DNA of 64,000 nt from Aureisphaera galaxeae (GCF_028561275.1 NZ_JAQQTF010000004.1:496001-560000), one strand, 5' to 3'; positions 45,084-53,797 are shown, counted from the stretch's first letter. Program-made: numbers and translations. Notes: generated by a model from the letters alone, not told the origin.

Positions 45084-45104
45084 TCCTAGGGTTTTTCCCT
45101 AGGA
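45084..45104. promoter_or_regulatory. Perfect palindrome in a divergent promoter region
   Basis: TCCTAGGG-TTTTT-CCCTAGGA, an 8-bp perfect stem with a 5-base loop, between the divergent starts at 45009 (minus) and 45212 (plus). A terminator makes little sense here, so an operator or leader structure is more likely. No regulator is adjacent. Confidence 0.5.
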
Positions 45105-45164
45105 TCATCAATTTTTCAAGAATTGCAAGTAACCATGTCTTTACCAGCCGCTCTTGAAATGTGT

Positions 45165-45178
45165 TTTAGCTATATTTG
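45165..45178 (+). promoter_or_regulatory. Promoter core TTTAGC-TATATTTG
   Basis: TATATTTG (45171-45178), an exact TAnnTTTG match preceded by TTTAGC, 33 bases before the ATG at 45212. Confidence 0.65.
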
Positions 45179-45211
45179 ATTGAATTAACAATGGCAATGT
45201 CATAGATAGAA

Positions 45212-45673
45212 ATGGGAATGAGAACCACCCTTTATGGGTACATTGAGGAAATGGATTTTTGGAAAGATCCAATCAAGACGGAGGTACAGAATCACAATGC
45301 TCGGGTGATAGAATCTTTGAACGTAGATGACGAATGGCCTCCGTTATCTAGGGAGATGTTTTCCATAACGAGAAACTCCAAGGATGAAGTGTATAGGCCT
45401 AATCTGGAGTATTCCGGCAGAATTATTCATTTTGGTGCAAATTTGAAATCGGTCGAGCATGAATTAGATGAGTGGGTTGAAAAATTTGAAGTATTACTTT
45501 CAAGGTTGCTTTGGATAGAATCGAAAGTACACTTCCAAACCGAGTACTGCGAGCTTCAGACCTTACAATGGAATGTAGGCTTGAATGCCTATAATGTGCG
45601 AAACGATGGAAAATTCCCAGATGCCGTTCAGAAATCCCTTTGGGAATTTAAATCAACCTGGGAAAATACCTAA
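45212..45673 (+). CDS. Hypothetical cytosolic protein
   Basis: A 153-residue acidic, Trp-containing protein (MGMRTTLYGYIEEMDFW, PLSREMFSITRN). Unnamed relatives with the same opening are known to me from Bacteroidota; I cannot give a function. Own promoter at 45165-45178. Confidence 0.65.
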   Translation: MGMRTTLYGYIEEMDFWKDPIKTEVQNHNARVIESLNVDDEWPPLSREMFSITRNSKDEVYRPNLEYSGRIIHFGANLKSVEHELDEWVEKFEVLLSRLLWIESKVHFQTEYCELQTLQWNVGLNAYNVRNDGKFPDAVQKSLWEFKSTWENT

Positions 45674-45717
45674 ACAACAATTCCGATACTTAATCACCTG
45701 CACTTAGTTGCTCAAAT

Positions 45718-46242
45718 ATGATCAAAAAGTCCATTCTATTTCTTCTGATATTAATTTCAACTTTTTGTTATTCCCAAGAAGCAGAAGAGCAGACGGAAAC
45801 CCAATTGGATGTTGCCTTCGCTCCCGGTCTTATTTATCAAGGAAACTTCTTTGCCGATTTAAATATTTTGATTGGAGAGGTAACCGTAGATTTGGATTCC
45901 AAGATACCGATAGTAGGTATTAAAGGGTTTAGAATTGGAATGGAGTCCAATTTTAGGGACAATGAAAACTTTACCATAGCCCCTAAAATAGGGTATGAAA
46001 TATCTCCCATGCTTTATACTTTGCGATTGTCGGCATTGAATTACTTTCAAAATGGGAATTCAGAATTCCGAATACTACCCGAAATAGGTCTTAGTTTGGG
46101 AGGATGGGGACTTTTAACCTATGGATATGGAATCGCTTTTAACGACGGAAACCTAAACAATGTCAGCAATCACAGGGTTTCTTTGAGTTTTAACCTTAAC
46201 AAGAGACTAAGAAAAGGAACCTTTGAATTATTGAAGAGATAA
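45718..46242 (+). CDS. Small outer-membrane beta-barrel-like protein
   Basis: A 174-residue exported protein: signal peptide (1-20, ending CYSQ), then alternating amphipathic strands with aromatic ends (IAPKIGYEISPMLYTLRLSALNYF, ILPEIGLSLGGWGLLTYGYGIAF) consistent with an eight-strand barrel. The terminal residue is not the usual Phe. No named family. The next gene starts directly at the base after its stop. Confidence 0.65.
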   Translation: MIKKSILFLLILISTFCYSQEAEEQTETQLDVAFAPGLIYQGNFFADLNILIGEVTVDLDSKIPIVGIKGFRIGMESNFRDNENFTIAPKIGYEISPMLYTLRLSALNYFQNGNSEFRILPEIGLSLGGWGLLTYGYGIAFNDGNLNNVSNHRVSLSFNLNKRLRKGTFELLKR

Positions 46243-46725
46243 ATGAACATTGAATTCATAAGACTTACGGAAGTTGAAAAATCAGACATCATGGAGTTGA
46301 TGAACGATCCCTTGGTTCGACGGCAAATGCCGTTGCTACAAGGCGATTTCACAAAAGACAATTGCGAGGCGTTTGTGGCTGCGAAAGAACAACTTTGGGC
46401 GGAACATGGTTATGGGCCGTGGGCTTTTATGATAAAAGATCAATTTGCGGGTTGGGGAGGACTGCAGCCCGAAGATGGGGAAGTAGACTTGGCCTTGGTA
46501 TTGCATCCCGATCATTGGGGTACTGGCAAGATGCTGTATAGGGAGATCATTCGGAGGGCCTTCGAAGAAATGGGACTACCTTCGGTTACCGTGTTGTTTC
46601 CTCCATCCAGAACACGGATTAAAGGCTTTCTACGCCTCGGATTCAAAGAGGACAAGGAAATAATGGTAGGGAAGGAACTGTTTATTCGATATCGCTTGGA
46701 AAATCCTGTAAAGAATGAAAACTAG
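46243..46725 (+). CDS. GNAT N-acetyltransferase
   Basis: A 160-residue GNAT protein: DLALVLHPDHWGTGKMLYREII holds the acetyl-CoA loop (HWGTGK), and SRTRIKGFLRLGF forms motif B. Substrate unknown. Abuts the preceding gene without a gap, so coupled. Confidence 0.87.
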   Translation: MNIEFIRLTEVEKSDIMELMNDPLVRRQMPLLQGDFTKDNCEAFVAAKEQLWAEHGYGPWAFMIKDQFAGWGGLQPEDGEVDLALVLHPDHWGTGKMLYREIIRRAFEEMGLPSVTVLFPPSRTRIKGFLRLGFKEDKEIMVGKELFIRYRLENPVKNEN

Positions 46726-46777
46726 ATCGAAAGCCATGAACCTTACAAGCAGGCTACCCAATAAGCTGAAATCAGCA

Positions 46778-47125
46778 ATGAAGAGATTACCGCTATTCCT
46801 CATCCCTCTTTTATTCATGGGCTGATGGCAAGATGCATATTATCTGAGCGATGACAACGATGATAAAAAGTATTTGGCCAACTACATTGATCAAGTTAAA
46901 AAGGAAGGAAAAATTGGAAGTAAGCCTTTATTAGTATTGAATGGTGAAATGATCACCTACGATGCTCTAAAAAAATGCGACCTTGTATTGTTTCGAAAGG
47001 ACATTGATTCCGTTCAGGGAATATTTCAAAAAGAAGACGAAGGAGCACTGCATATTTATGGCGAAGCGGGAAGAAATGGAGTCCTTCTCATTGCGGTAAA
47101 AAAGCACAAAATGGTATGCGATTGA
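46778..47125 (+). pseudogene. Plug-domain lipoprotein gene interrupted by TGA at the lipobox cysteine
   Basis: From the ATG at 46778 the frame reads MKRLPLFLIPLLFMG, then TGA (46823-46825), then WQDAYYLSDDNDDKKYLAN and continues open to 47125. The first part is a signal peptide and the stop falls where a lipobox Cys is expected (TGC or TGT to TGA is one base). The body (KPLLVLNGEMITYDALKK, SVQGIFQKEDEGALHIYGEAGRNGVLLIAVKK) looks like a small TonB-plug domain. Without readthrough, only a leaderless product from a TTG at 46874 could be made. Either a recent nonsense mutation or a sequencing error. Confidence 0.7.
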
Positions 47126-47245
47126 TCGGGCGGCACAAGTCTTAATTTGATTTTAGTACTTTGTTTTTCAGATTTCTAGAGCTGTCTTTTTTCTAGGTAT
47201 TTGTTTTTTTCTTACCTTAATTACCCAACTAAAAAACACAATGCT

Positions 47246-48082
47246 ATGAAAAATTTTATGCTACTGCTATGCTTATTGTTATCGGTAAGCCTAGCAAACG
47301 CCCAGACCACGATCGATGCCTGGGGCGAATTTTACTTTGGTGACTTACAGGGCTGGACGAACACCGATGGAGGTACTGAATTGCTTACCTCAGAGACCTT
47401 TCCACCCGATCCGACCGGATATATGATGCAAAAAATATGCGATGGATCTACCTCTGCCGTTGGCGAAATGGCCGTGGTTAAGATACAGGACGAACCCGGT
47501 AGTGTCAATATCTGTGGAGGGATAGATTGTTTTGCGGGCTTTGAGTTCCATCTAAACAATATCAACAGTTTCGACATCCACCTTGTGGTAGGATTTAAAG
47601 ATGTCAATGGAAATAGGGTAACCTATCCAGATAACACTATTGTGGTTCCGGCACTTTCAGATTTTTGGTATTATTCTTTCGGTTTTGCACCTCCTTATTA
47701 TGTGGATGGGACTTTCGATTTCACTCAAATCACCGAAGTGAAGGTATTCCATTCTTTGGATGCCACTTCATACGACGGTGAAATTTTAGAGGGTACGCTT
47801 CAAATTGAGGCCATATATCCCATACTTCTTTTGGGGACGGAAGATAACATGCTTCAAACGGCAACCCTATCACCAAACCCAGCCAGTGATCGAGTGGCTA
47901 TAGAGGCCATGACCCAGCTATCCAGTTATCGTATGTATGACCTTTCCGGTAAATTAGTTAATGAAGGAACTATTAACGACCTAACCTATGTGATCGATCT
48001 AAGTCATTTTAAGAGTGGAATGTATTTTGTGGAGATTACATTCGATATGGGCAAAGAAGTTCATAGGATCGTAAGGGAGTAA
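47246..48082 (+). CDS. Secreted protein with type IX secretion sorting domain
   Basis: A 278-residue protein (ATG at 47246; signal peptide 1-20 ending ANAQ). A beta-sandwich body with four cysteines (about 30-190) is followed by a type A T9SS C-terminal domain (about 202-278): LSPNPASDRVAIE, YRMYDLSGKLV and FKSGMYFVEI, ending in the basic IVRE. It should be exported by the Sec system and then through the outer membrane by type IX secretion. The body may bind carbohydrate, but no catalytic motif is visible. Confidence 0.85.
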   Translation: MKNFMLLLCLLLSVSLANAQTTIDAWGEFYFGDLQGWTNTDGGTELLTSETFPPDPTGYMMQKICDGSTSAVGEMAVVKIQDEPGSVNICGGIDCFAGFEFHLNNINSFDIHLVVGFKDVNGNRVTYPDNTIVVPALSDFWYYSFGFAPPYYVDGTFDFTQITEVKVFHSLDATSYDGEILEGTLQIEAIYPILLLGTEDNMLQTATLSPNPASDRVAIEAMTQLSSYRMYDLSGKLVNEGTINDLTYVIDLSHFKSGMYFVEITFDMGKEVHRIVRE

Positions 48083-48084
48083 AT

Positions 48085-48588
48085 TTGAAACAACTACTTG
48101 TAATTATATCATTCTTTATTGGATGTGTAATATTTGGACAGGAAAATAAAACTGACTCCATCGACCATAAGGTTCGATCTATTGAGTCCAATGTTGCTTT
48201 AACCGAATCGAAATTTGATTGGGTTGAGCTTACGGGCATAGCAACGGATGGAGGAGGAATTCTGAAGGTTTGGAAGGAAGAAGATCAGATGTATAAAATA
48301 TACGAGGAAATAGGTCTTTCTTACGGCCGAATCGCCACCACCATATATTTGGATAACGGAATACCTATCAAGATCATCGAAACAGAAGAGAATTTTGAAA
48401 GGACAAGTAATGGCCTTAATTACAAAGTATTGGACGAGGTTTTTAAGGCTGTTATTTATGTGGTCGATTGGGATAACGACGAAAGTAAAGTTGAAAAAGA
48501 AGGAGAAAGAGTAATGAGTGAGGGCAATTGCTCCACTTTTGAGTATGAACCCATTGTTGAACGCGCAAAAAAAGCCACAACAGAATAA
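48085..48588 (+). CDS. Secreted hypothetical protein
   Basis: A 167-residue protein from a TTG start two bases after the T9SS cargo gene; the signal peptide (1-19, ending VIFGQ) begins right at this TTG, which supports it. The mature part is acidic with a single domain of unknown type. Position suggests coexpression with the T9SS cargo. Confidence 0.65.
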   Translation: MKQLLVIISFFIGCVIFGQENKTDSIDHKVRSIESNVALTESKFDWVELTGIATDGGGILKVWKEEDQMYKIYEEIGLSYGRIATTIYLDNGIPIKIIETEENFERTSNGLNYKVLDEVFKAVIYVVDWDNDESKVEKEGERVMSEGNCSTFEYEPIVERAKKATTE

Positions 48589-48592
48589 TACT

Positions 48593-49420
48593 ATGCACCA
48601 CTCAATAGATCAACTCTTTACTTTAAATAACGGTATAATTATGCCTTCTTTGGGCCTTGGAGTTCTTTTTGCCCAAAACGACGGAGAAGTTGAAAATGCA
48701 GTGATTTCAGCTTTAGAAGCTGGGTATCGTAAGATTGATACTGCCTCGGCGTATCAGAACGAAGAAGGAGTGGGAAGAGGCATAACAAAAAGTGGTATCG
48801 ACAGAAAAGATATCTTTCTTACCACCAAAGTTTGGAACAGTGAACAAGGCTATGACAATACTTTAAGGGCTTTTGACCAAAGTTTGGAGCGTCTTCAGAC
48901 AGATTATATAGATCTATACTTAATACATTGGCCGGTAAAAGACAAATACAAGGAAACCTATAAGGCCATGCAACAATTGTATGCCGAAGGTAGGGCTAGA
49001 GCCATAGGTGTTTGCAATTTTAGTATAGAACAATTAGAGGATTTAATGGCACATTCGGATATTGTTCCGGCACTCAACCAAGTGGAAATGCACCCACACC
49101 TAAGTCAATATAAGTTAAAGGAATTCACGGATCGAAATAACATTCAACTCGAAGCTTGGCGCCCCATTATGATGGGGGAAGTACTGGATATTACAGAGTT
49201 AGTGGACATTGGAAAGTTGCATGGGAAATCGGCCGTACAAGTGGCCCTACGTTGGTTGATACAGCGAGGGGTGTCTGTGATCCCTAAATCCGTAAATCCT
49301 GAAAGAATCTTAGCAAATGCTAAAGTATATGATTTTGTATTAACTCCAGATCAGATGGAAATCATCCATTCATTAAATCAAGACCGACATCTGGGAGAGG
49401 ATTTATCTCATGTGGAATAA
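48593..49420 (+). CDS. Aldo/keto reductase
   Basis: A 275-residue NADPH-dependent reductase of the AKR (AKR5-like) family: Asp49, Tyr54, Lys79 and His112 form the catalytic tetrad (RKIDTASAYQN, TTKVW, LIHWPV), and IPKSVNPERILANAKVYDF binds the cofactor. It reduces aldehydes or ketones such as methylglyoxal. The ATG at 48593 is preferred because the longer frame overlaps the upstream gene. Length normal. Confidence 0.93.
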   Translation: MHHSIDQLFTLNNGIIMPSLGLGVLFAQNDGEVENAVISALEAGYRKIDTASAYQNEEGVGRGITKSGIDRKDIFLTTKVWNSEQGYDNTLRAFDQSLERLQTDYIDLYLIHWPVKDKYKETYKAMQQLYAEGRARAIGVCNFSIEQLEDLMAHSDIVPALNQVEMHPHLSQYKLKEFTDRNNIQLEAWRPIMMGEVLDITELVDIGKLHGKSAVQVALRWLIQRGVSVIPKSVNPERILANAKVYDFVLTPDQMEIIHSLNQDRHLGEDLSHVE

Positions 49421-49477
49421 AAAATTGTGATTTGGGCGGTCGCCTTTAACAATTTATAAAGAAGGTTGTGATTTATC

Positions 49478-49491
49478 TTTGAGTGTAACCA
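49478..49491 (+). promoter_or_regulatory. -7 element TATCTTTG
   Basis: TATCTTTG (49484-49491), exact TAnnTTTG match, 27 bases before the ATG at 49519. The preceding hexamer GTGATT is a poor match to TTTNNY. Confidence 0.5.
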
Positions 49492-49518
49492 ACCCCTTGG
49501 GCTCATAAACAACCTCAC

Positions 49519-50715
49519 ATGAAGCTAAGAATCCTAATGGTAGCTTTTATCAGTCTACTTTCCCTTACCGCTGTATGTCAACCCAAAGAAAGGGACAATA
49601 TTGTAGGACGAACCATCACCTTACCATCGGAGGTATTAGCCGAAGAACGGGAAATACAGGTGTATTTGCCTAATGGTTATTCCGAAAATGAAAGTGAATA
49701 CCCTGTACTGTATGTGTTGGACGGACAACGTTATTTCCTGCATGCGGTGAGTCTTCAACAATCCATGACTGGATTTCGGCAAACCCCAGAGTTTATTGTG
49801 GTAGGGATTTCGAAAAGTCCGTCGGAGCGCAACAGGAACTTCAGTTCCAATGCCCAAAACTTCCTGAGTTTTATAGACAAGGAACTTATTTCCTATATCG
49901 ATACCCGATACAGAAGTTCTCAAGAGCGATTGCTGTTTGGTTGGGGATTCGCTGGTGGATTTACAATACAAAGTATGGTCGATAAACCTCAGTTGTTCGA
50001 TGCCTATATTGCTGCCAGCCCTTTTCCGGTAACAAAGAAGGTAGCAGCGGTAGATAGTCTTTTGTCTAAAGACACTAGCTTCGACAAACTACTCTATTTT
50101 TCTTCAGACATCAACGAGGGAAGCGTAAAGGAGGGAACCGCTCTTTTACACGAACTTTTGTTGCAAAAGGCTCCAGAAACCATGCCTTGGAAGTTTAGGG
50201 AGTTCGAAGGAGAGGAACACCGATCTACTCCCTATGCAACGCTGTATCATGGACTTCGAAACTACTTCCAATATTATCCCGAATTGCAGTTCAGTAACCT
50301 GGAAGCTTTTTTAGAAGCTGGCGGATTGCAATACGTCTACGATTACTATGAAAAGAGAGCTTCGAGGTATGGATTTCCGGAAGAGTTGTCCGATTGGACC
50401 ATGTTCAGTATCACCAGAAATGCCATTCGGGCCGATGATTTTCAACAATTTGAAAGGTTCGTTAACGAATTTCAATCCACAGGATTTATCGATCGACTCC
50501 GCGTGAGTCGTGCAAGTCTTATCGCTGAGTTTTATCTAAAAAATGAACGGTTCGAAAAGGCAAGGGACTTCTTTTCAGACATTTTGAAAAAATCCCCCAA
50601 TGCCGTACGTACACTACAGGGCTTGGGAGATGCATATAAAGGAATGAAACAGGATGAAAAGGCCGTAGAGTTTTATGAAAAGGCGAAAAGCCTTTTGGAG
50701 AAAAAGGGCAATTAG
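49519..50715 (+). CDS. Exported esterase-D-like protein lacking the catalytic serine, TPR tail
   Basis: A 398-residue protein: signal peptide (1-20), an esterase-D/enterochelin-esterase-like hydrolase domain (about 28-255; YPVLYVLDGQRYF, EFIVVGISKSPSERNRNFS) and two C-terminal TPR-like repeats (about 325-395). The nucleophile elbow reads LFGWGFAGG where relatives have GHSFGG, so Gly143 replaces Ser. His234 (EGEEHRSTP) remains. It is therefore probably not a serine esterase and may bind a ligand or partner. Confidence 0.82.
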   Translation: MKLRILMVAFISLLSLTAVCQPKERDNIVGRTITLPSEVLAEEREIQVYLPNGYSENESEYPVLYVLDGQRYFLHAVSLQQSMTGFRQTPEFIVVGISKSPSERNRNFSSNAQNFLSFIDKELISYIDTRYRSSQERLLFGWGFAGGFTIQSMVDKPQLFDAYIAASPFPVTKKVAAVDSLLSKDTSFDKLLYFSSDINEGSVKEGTALLHELLLQKAPETMPWKFREFEGEEHRSTPYATLYHGLRNYFQYYPELQFSNLEAFLEAGGLQYVYDYYEKRASRYGFPEELSDWTMFSITRNAIRADDFQQFERFVNEFQSTGFIDRLRVSRASLIAEFYLKNERFEKARDFFSDILKKSPNAVRTLQGLGDAYKGMKQDEKAVEFYEKAKSLLEKKGN

Positions 50716-50753
50716 AAAAATAGTACCTTGTAGCGAATCAATATTTCTACAGA

Positions 50754-51161
50754 ATGAAAGTCAAAATATTCTTAGCACTCCTAGGCACCCTGGTATGCTT
50801 CGCCAGTTGTCAAGATGGGGCATCCAAGACTTCCAAAATTAAAGAAGGTATGGTCAAAATAACCATCATGTATCCCAATGGAGATGGCAAAACCTTCGAT
50901 ATGGATTATTATGCCAGCAAACATATGCCAATGCTAGACAGCTTGTTTGGTGATGCCTTAAAACATCTGGCTATCGATAAGGGTGTCGCAGGTAGGACTC
51001 CAGATGAGCCCATTCCATATTTGGCCATCGGTTATATGTATTTCGATACACTTTCGGAATACGAAAATGCCTTTGGACCCCATGCTGAACAAATCCTGGG
51101 TGATATCCCGAATTACACCAACATTCAGCCTGTCGTTCAAATTAGTGAGGTGGTAGAATAA
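50754..51161 (+). CDS. EthD-domain lipoprotein
   Basis: A 135-residue lipoprotein (lipobox VCFASC, Cys19) carrying an EthD-type ferredoxin-like domain: VKITIMYPNGDGKTFDMDYYASKHMPM, GYMYFDTLSEYENAFGPH. EthD proteins are small cytosolic dimers of oxidative pathways; here one is exported. Second case in the window, with the PhnB-like lipoprotein at 20518, of a cytosolic-type domain behind a lipobox. Role unknown. Confidence 0.83.
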   Translation: MKVKIFLALLGTLVCFASCQDGASKTSKIKEGMVKITIMYPNGDGKTFDMDYYASKHMPMLDSLFGDALKHLAIDKGVAGRTPDEPIPYLAIGYMYFDTLSEYENAFGPHAEQILGDIPNYTNIQPVVQISEVVE

Positions 51162-51195
51162 AGGCCTCTTCGTCTTTCATTAATAACCCAACCCA

Positions 51196-51765
51196 ATGAG
51201 TGAACCTAAACATAGGGGGTTTTTCTACGAGGAAATAAGTAGGATAGCCAACAAAAACCATAGATTTCACCGCATTTCAAGCATGTTGCTGGATCATATT
51301 ATTATGACCTATGTTATTGTTTTGCCCATAGCATTGGTAATGATTCTTGGAGCCACTGGAGTTGTGCAATTGAGTGACCGTGTAATAGAAATCCCCTTTT
51401 TTGTTGTTATGTTCATATACTTCAATAAGGATTTTGTGAATGGCAAAAGTCCGACCAAGCGACTCATGGGATACCGGGTAATAGACCGTAAAACGGAAAA
51501 GCCAGCTACAGAATTACAATGTTTCATTAGGAATTTAGTCGCTATCGCTTGGCCCATAGAGGCGATTGTCGGATTTATGAACCCTACACGTAGAATAGGA
51601 GACTTTATCGCAAATACTAAAGTGGTTCGATCAGAAAAGCAAAAACTTAAAACAATTTGGGTAGAATTAAAGAATAAAGAGTGGAAGTGGAGTATTCTTC
51701 TCATTTTGGTGGTAGGAGTTGTCTATTTTTATGGACTAAATTTCCTAATGCCAATGCCAGTTTAA
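51196..51765 (+). CDS. RDD-family membrane protein
   Basis: A 189-residue protein with the RDD pattern: R/LLDHII in the first helix, NGKSPTKRLMGYRVID after the second, and a third helix pair ending GDFIANT. Four membrane segments. RDD proteins may transport ions or small solutes. 34 bases after the EthD gene. Confidence 0.85.
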   Translation: MSEPKHRGFFYEEISRIANKNHRFHRISSMLLDHIIMTYVIVLPIALVMILGATGVVQLSDRVIEIPFFVVMFIYFNKDFVNGKSPTKRLMGYRVIDRKTEKPATELQCFIRNLVAIAWPIEAIVGFMNPTRRIGDFIANTKVVRSEKQKLKTIWVELKNKEWKWSILLILVVGVVYFYGLNFLMPMPV

Positions 51766-51906
51766 GCAACAACACAAATAAGAGCGACAGAGTTTGAAAA
51801 TTGAATTTTAAAGAATATGTTTCTTTTTAGGGGGTCCATTGGTGCAACAGAAACTCTCAGATCGAAACATACAGATTACATTAATAATCAACGCATTTAA
51901 TTGTCA

Positions 51907-52413
51907 ATGAAAGTAGAAACCTATAAAATAAAGGACTGGGAAGATTCCGAACAAGGGCTCTTACTAGCAGAAAACGAACAATGGATTCTTGTAAAACACA
52001 TCCCTGTGGATTATGTAATAGATGGATATCGTTTGTACCATAAAGGGTTTGTGGAAGAGCGATCAAGTACAGTTCAGGATGCACAAATTGAGAAGGTTTT
52101 AAGACTGAAGAATGTGGAAGACGCGCCTCCTGCAAATTTCAGCTTTGCCGATACCCTAGGTCTTTTGGATTGGGTAGAATCCAACTACGGAATTTTCGAA
52201 TTTCAAGATGATGATGAATCCGAACTGTTTTATGGAAAGAAGAATCGCATCGAAAATAATGCACTCATTATCGATATGATTCATTCCGATGGATCGGTTG
52301 AGGTCGATTATGATTACGAATTTAACCTAGATGAAATTCGAGTGATCACTTTCGAATCCGACTATCACACATCCATTCAATTGCTTTGGCGGGATCAATT
52401 AAACAAAGCGTAA
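51907..52413 (+). CDS. Hypothetical cytosolic protein
   Basis: A 168-residue acidic protein (ATG at 51907; a TTG two codons earlier is possible). It has WILVKHIPVDYVIDGYRLYHKGF and DMIHSDGSVEVDYDYEFNLDEIRVI, a small beta-rich fold. No family recognised. Confidence 0.65.
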   Translation: MKVETYKIKDWEDSEQGLLLAENEQWILVKHIPVDYVIDGYRLYHKGFVEERSSTVQDAQIEKVLRLKNVEDAPPANFSFADTLGLLDWVESNYGIFEFQDDDESELFYGKKNRIENNALIIDMIHSDGSVEVDYDYEFNLDEIRVITFESDYHTSIQLLWRDQLNKA

Positions 52414-52483
52414 CTCCCAAACATCAAAATTCTAATAAACGGGAATACAAAGCACGCTTATCTAAACTATCACATATAGCCGA

Positions 52484-52972
52484 ATGGAAATACTATTTAA
52501 ATATGCATGGATATTATTTATTGGAGTCACTACGGCAAATGCATTTGTACTAAAAAGTCGAGCGAAAAAGTATATAACCGAACGACCAGAACTGGAAGAA
52601 GGATACGACAAACTTTTCCAGGGATATTTGTTTTATGGGAACATTCCTTGGATAGTTATGATGGTAGGGAGTGTTAGTGGACTCACTCAGGGTATATTCG
52701 ATTATTTTAATCCTCGTTCCATGAACCCTATGGTACTCATTTTTCATTTTTCCATTGTGGTACTTTGGTTTTTGGGGGTGCGATGGATTTATTTTAAAAA
52801 TGGCGCCAACTTCTTGGAAACGCATCCAGGTCTTTTTCGAAAATCGAACCTAAGTGGAAATAAGTACATGACAGCAAAACAGATTAAGTTGTTCTACCCT
52901 TTAATGCTTTTAGGAGGAATAATAGGCATGGCAATGATGTGGATTATCAATTTTCCGACACCCCAATTCTAA
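52484..52972 (+). CDS. Four-helix membrane protein of unknown function
   Basis: A 162-residue protein with segments at about 5-22, 48-68, 84-103 and 133-155. No family recognised. 10 bases before the next membrane gene, probably cotranscribed. Confidence 0.65.
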   Translation: MEILFKYAWILFIGVTTANAFVLKSRAKKYITERPELEEGYDKLFQGYLFYGNIPWIVMMVGSVSGLTQGIFDYFNPRSMNPMVLIFHFSIVVLWFLGVRWIYFKNGANFLETHPGLFRKSNLSGNKYMTAKQIKLFYPLMLLGGIIGMAMMWIINFPTPQF

Positions 52973-52982
52973 ATTGATTTAA

Positions 52983-53327
52983 ATGCTAAGAAAAACAATA
53001 AGAGTAATCGCAATTGCTTCTTTGGTATTAGCATATTCCATTTTCATATATAATTATTCTCTACATGGATTGGATTCATATTTTACCCAATTGTTTAATG
53101 CGGCTTGGATCTTCGGAATTGTGAGTGTAATTTCCAACGCTGTTTATGTTATTTTGAGCGATAGGAATGATGATTATTTATATTGGATCGGTTGCCCAGG
53201 TTTGATTTGGTTCGTACCATTTTTCTATGATATTGATTCCCAATACGGAATCTTTGCCATGATTGCTTACCTTTTAGTGATCGTATTCCTGCATCGGGAT
53301 ATCTTCATCAGACGAAGACCGTCCTAG
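52983..53327 (+). CDS. Small membrane protein of unknown function
   Basis: A 114-residue protein with four hydrophobic segments (about 8-26, 35-58, 64-82, 88-104) and a basic C-terminus. Pairs with the gene just upstream. Confidence 0.6.
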   Translation: MLRKTIRVIAIASLVLAYSIFIYNYSLHGLDSYFTQLFNAAWIFGIVSVISNAVYVILSDRNDDYLYWIGCPGLIWFVPFFYDIDSQYGIFAMIAYLLVIVFLHRDIFIRRRPS

Positions 53328-53374
53328 AATCTGACGTATATTTTGAAGTAGGCTTAAGGAAGAAAAAAATACCT

Positions 53375-53797
53375 ATGAAACAATCCATTGTCCATATTGC
53401 CTTGGTCGTAAGAGATTACGATGAGGCCATCCAATTTTACACCCAAAAATTAAATTTCGAATTGTTGGAAGATACCTATCAGCCAGAACAGGACAAACGA
53501 TGGGTAGTTGTGGCACCACCCAATTCGAATGGGACTACCATATTGTTGGCAAGGGCCTCCAAACCTGAGCAGGAAGCATTTATTGGCAATCAATCGGGTG
53601 GAAGGGTATTTTTGTTTTTGAATACCGATGATTTCTGGAGGGATTACAATGAAATGCGCTCAAAAGGAATTGAATTTGTAAGGGAACCCAAGGAAGCAGA
53701 TTACGGAACCGTGGCCGTATTTAAAGATCTATATGGCAATTTATGGGACTTGTTACAATTAAATGCCGATCACCCAATCGTGAAAAGAATGCAATAA
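53375..53797 (+). CDS. VOC-family protein
   Basis: A 140-residue glyoxalase/dioxygenase-fold protein: IALVVRDYDEAIQFYTQKLNFELLEDT and VAVFKDLYGNLWDLLQ. His7 and the terminal region could supply metal ligands. It resembles lactoylglutathione-lyase-like orphan VOC proteins. Substrate unknown. Confidence 0.9.
   Translation: MKQSIVHIALVVRDYDEAIQFYTQKLNFELLEDTYQPEQDKRWVVVAPPNSNGTTILLARASKPEQEAFIGNQSGGRVFLFLNTDDFWRDYNEMRSKGIEFVREPKEADYGTVAVFKDLYGNLWDLLQLNADHPIVKRMQ

Noticed and set aside
46823-46825. TGA read as selenocysteine
   Set aside because: No SECIS-like hairpin directly after the codon was seen, the position is a lipobox Cys, and selenoprotein lipoproteins of this type are not known.
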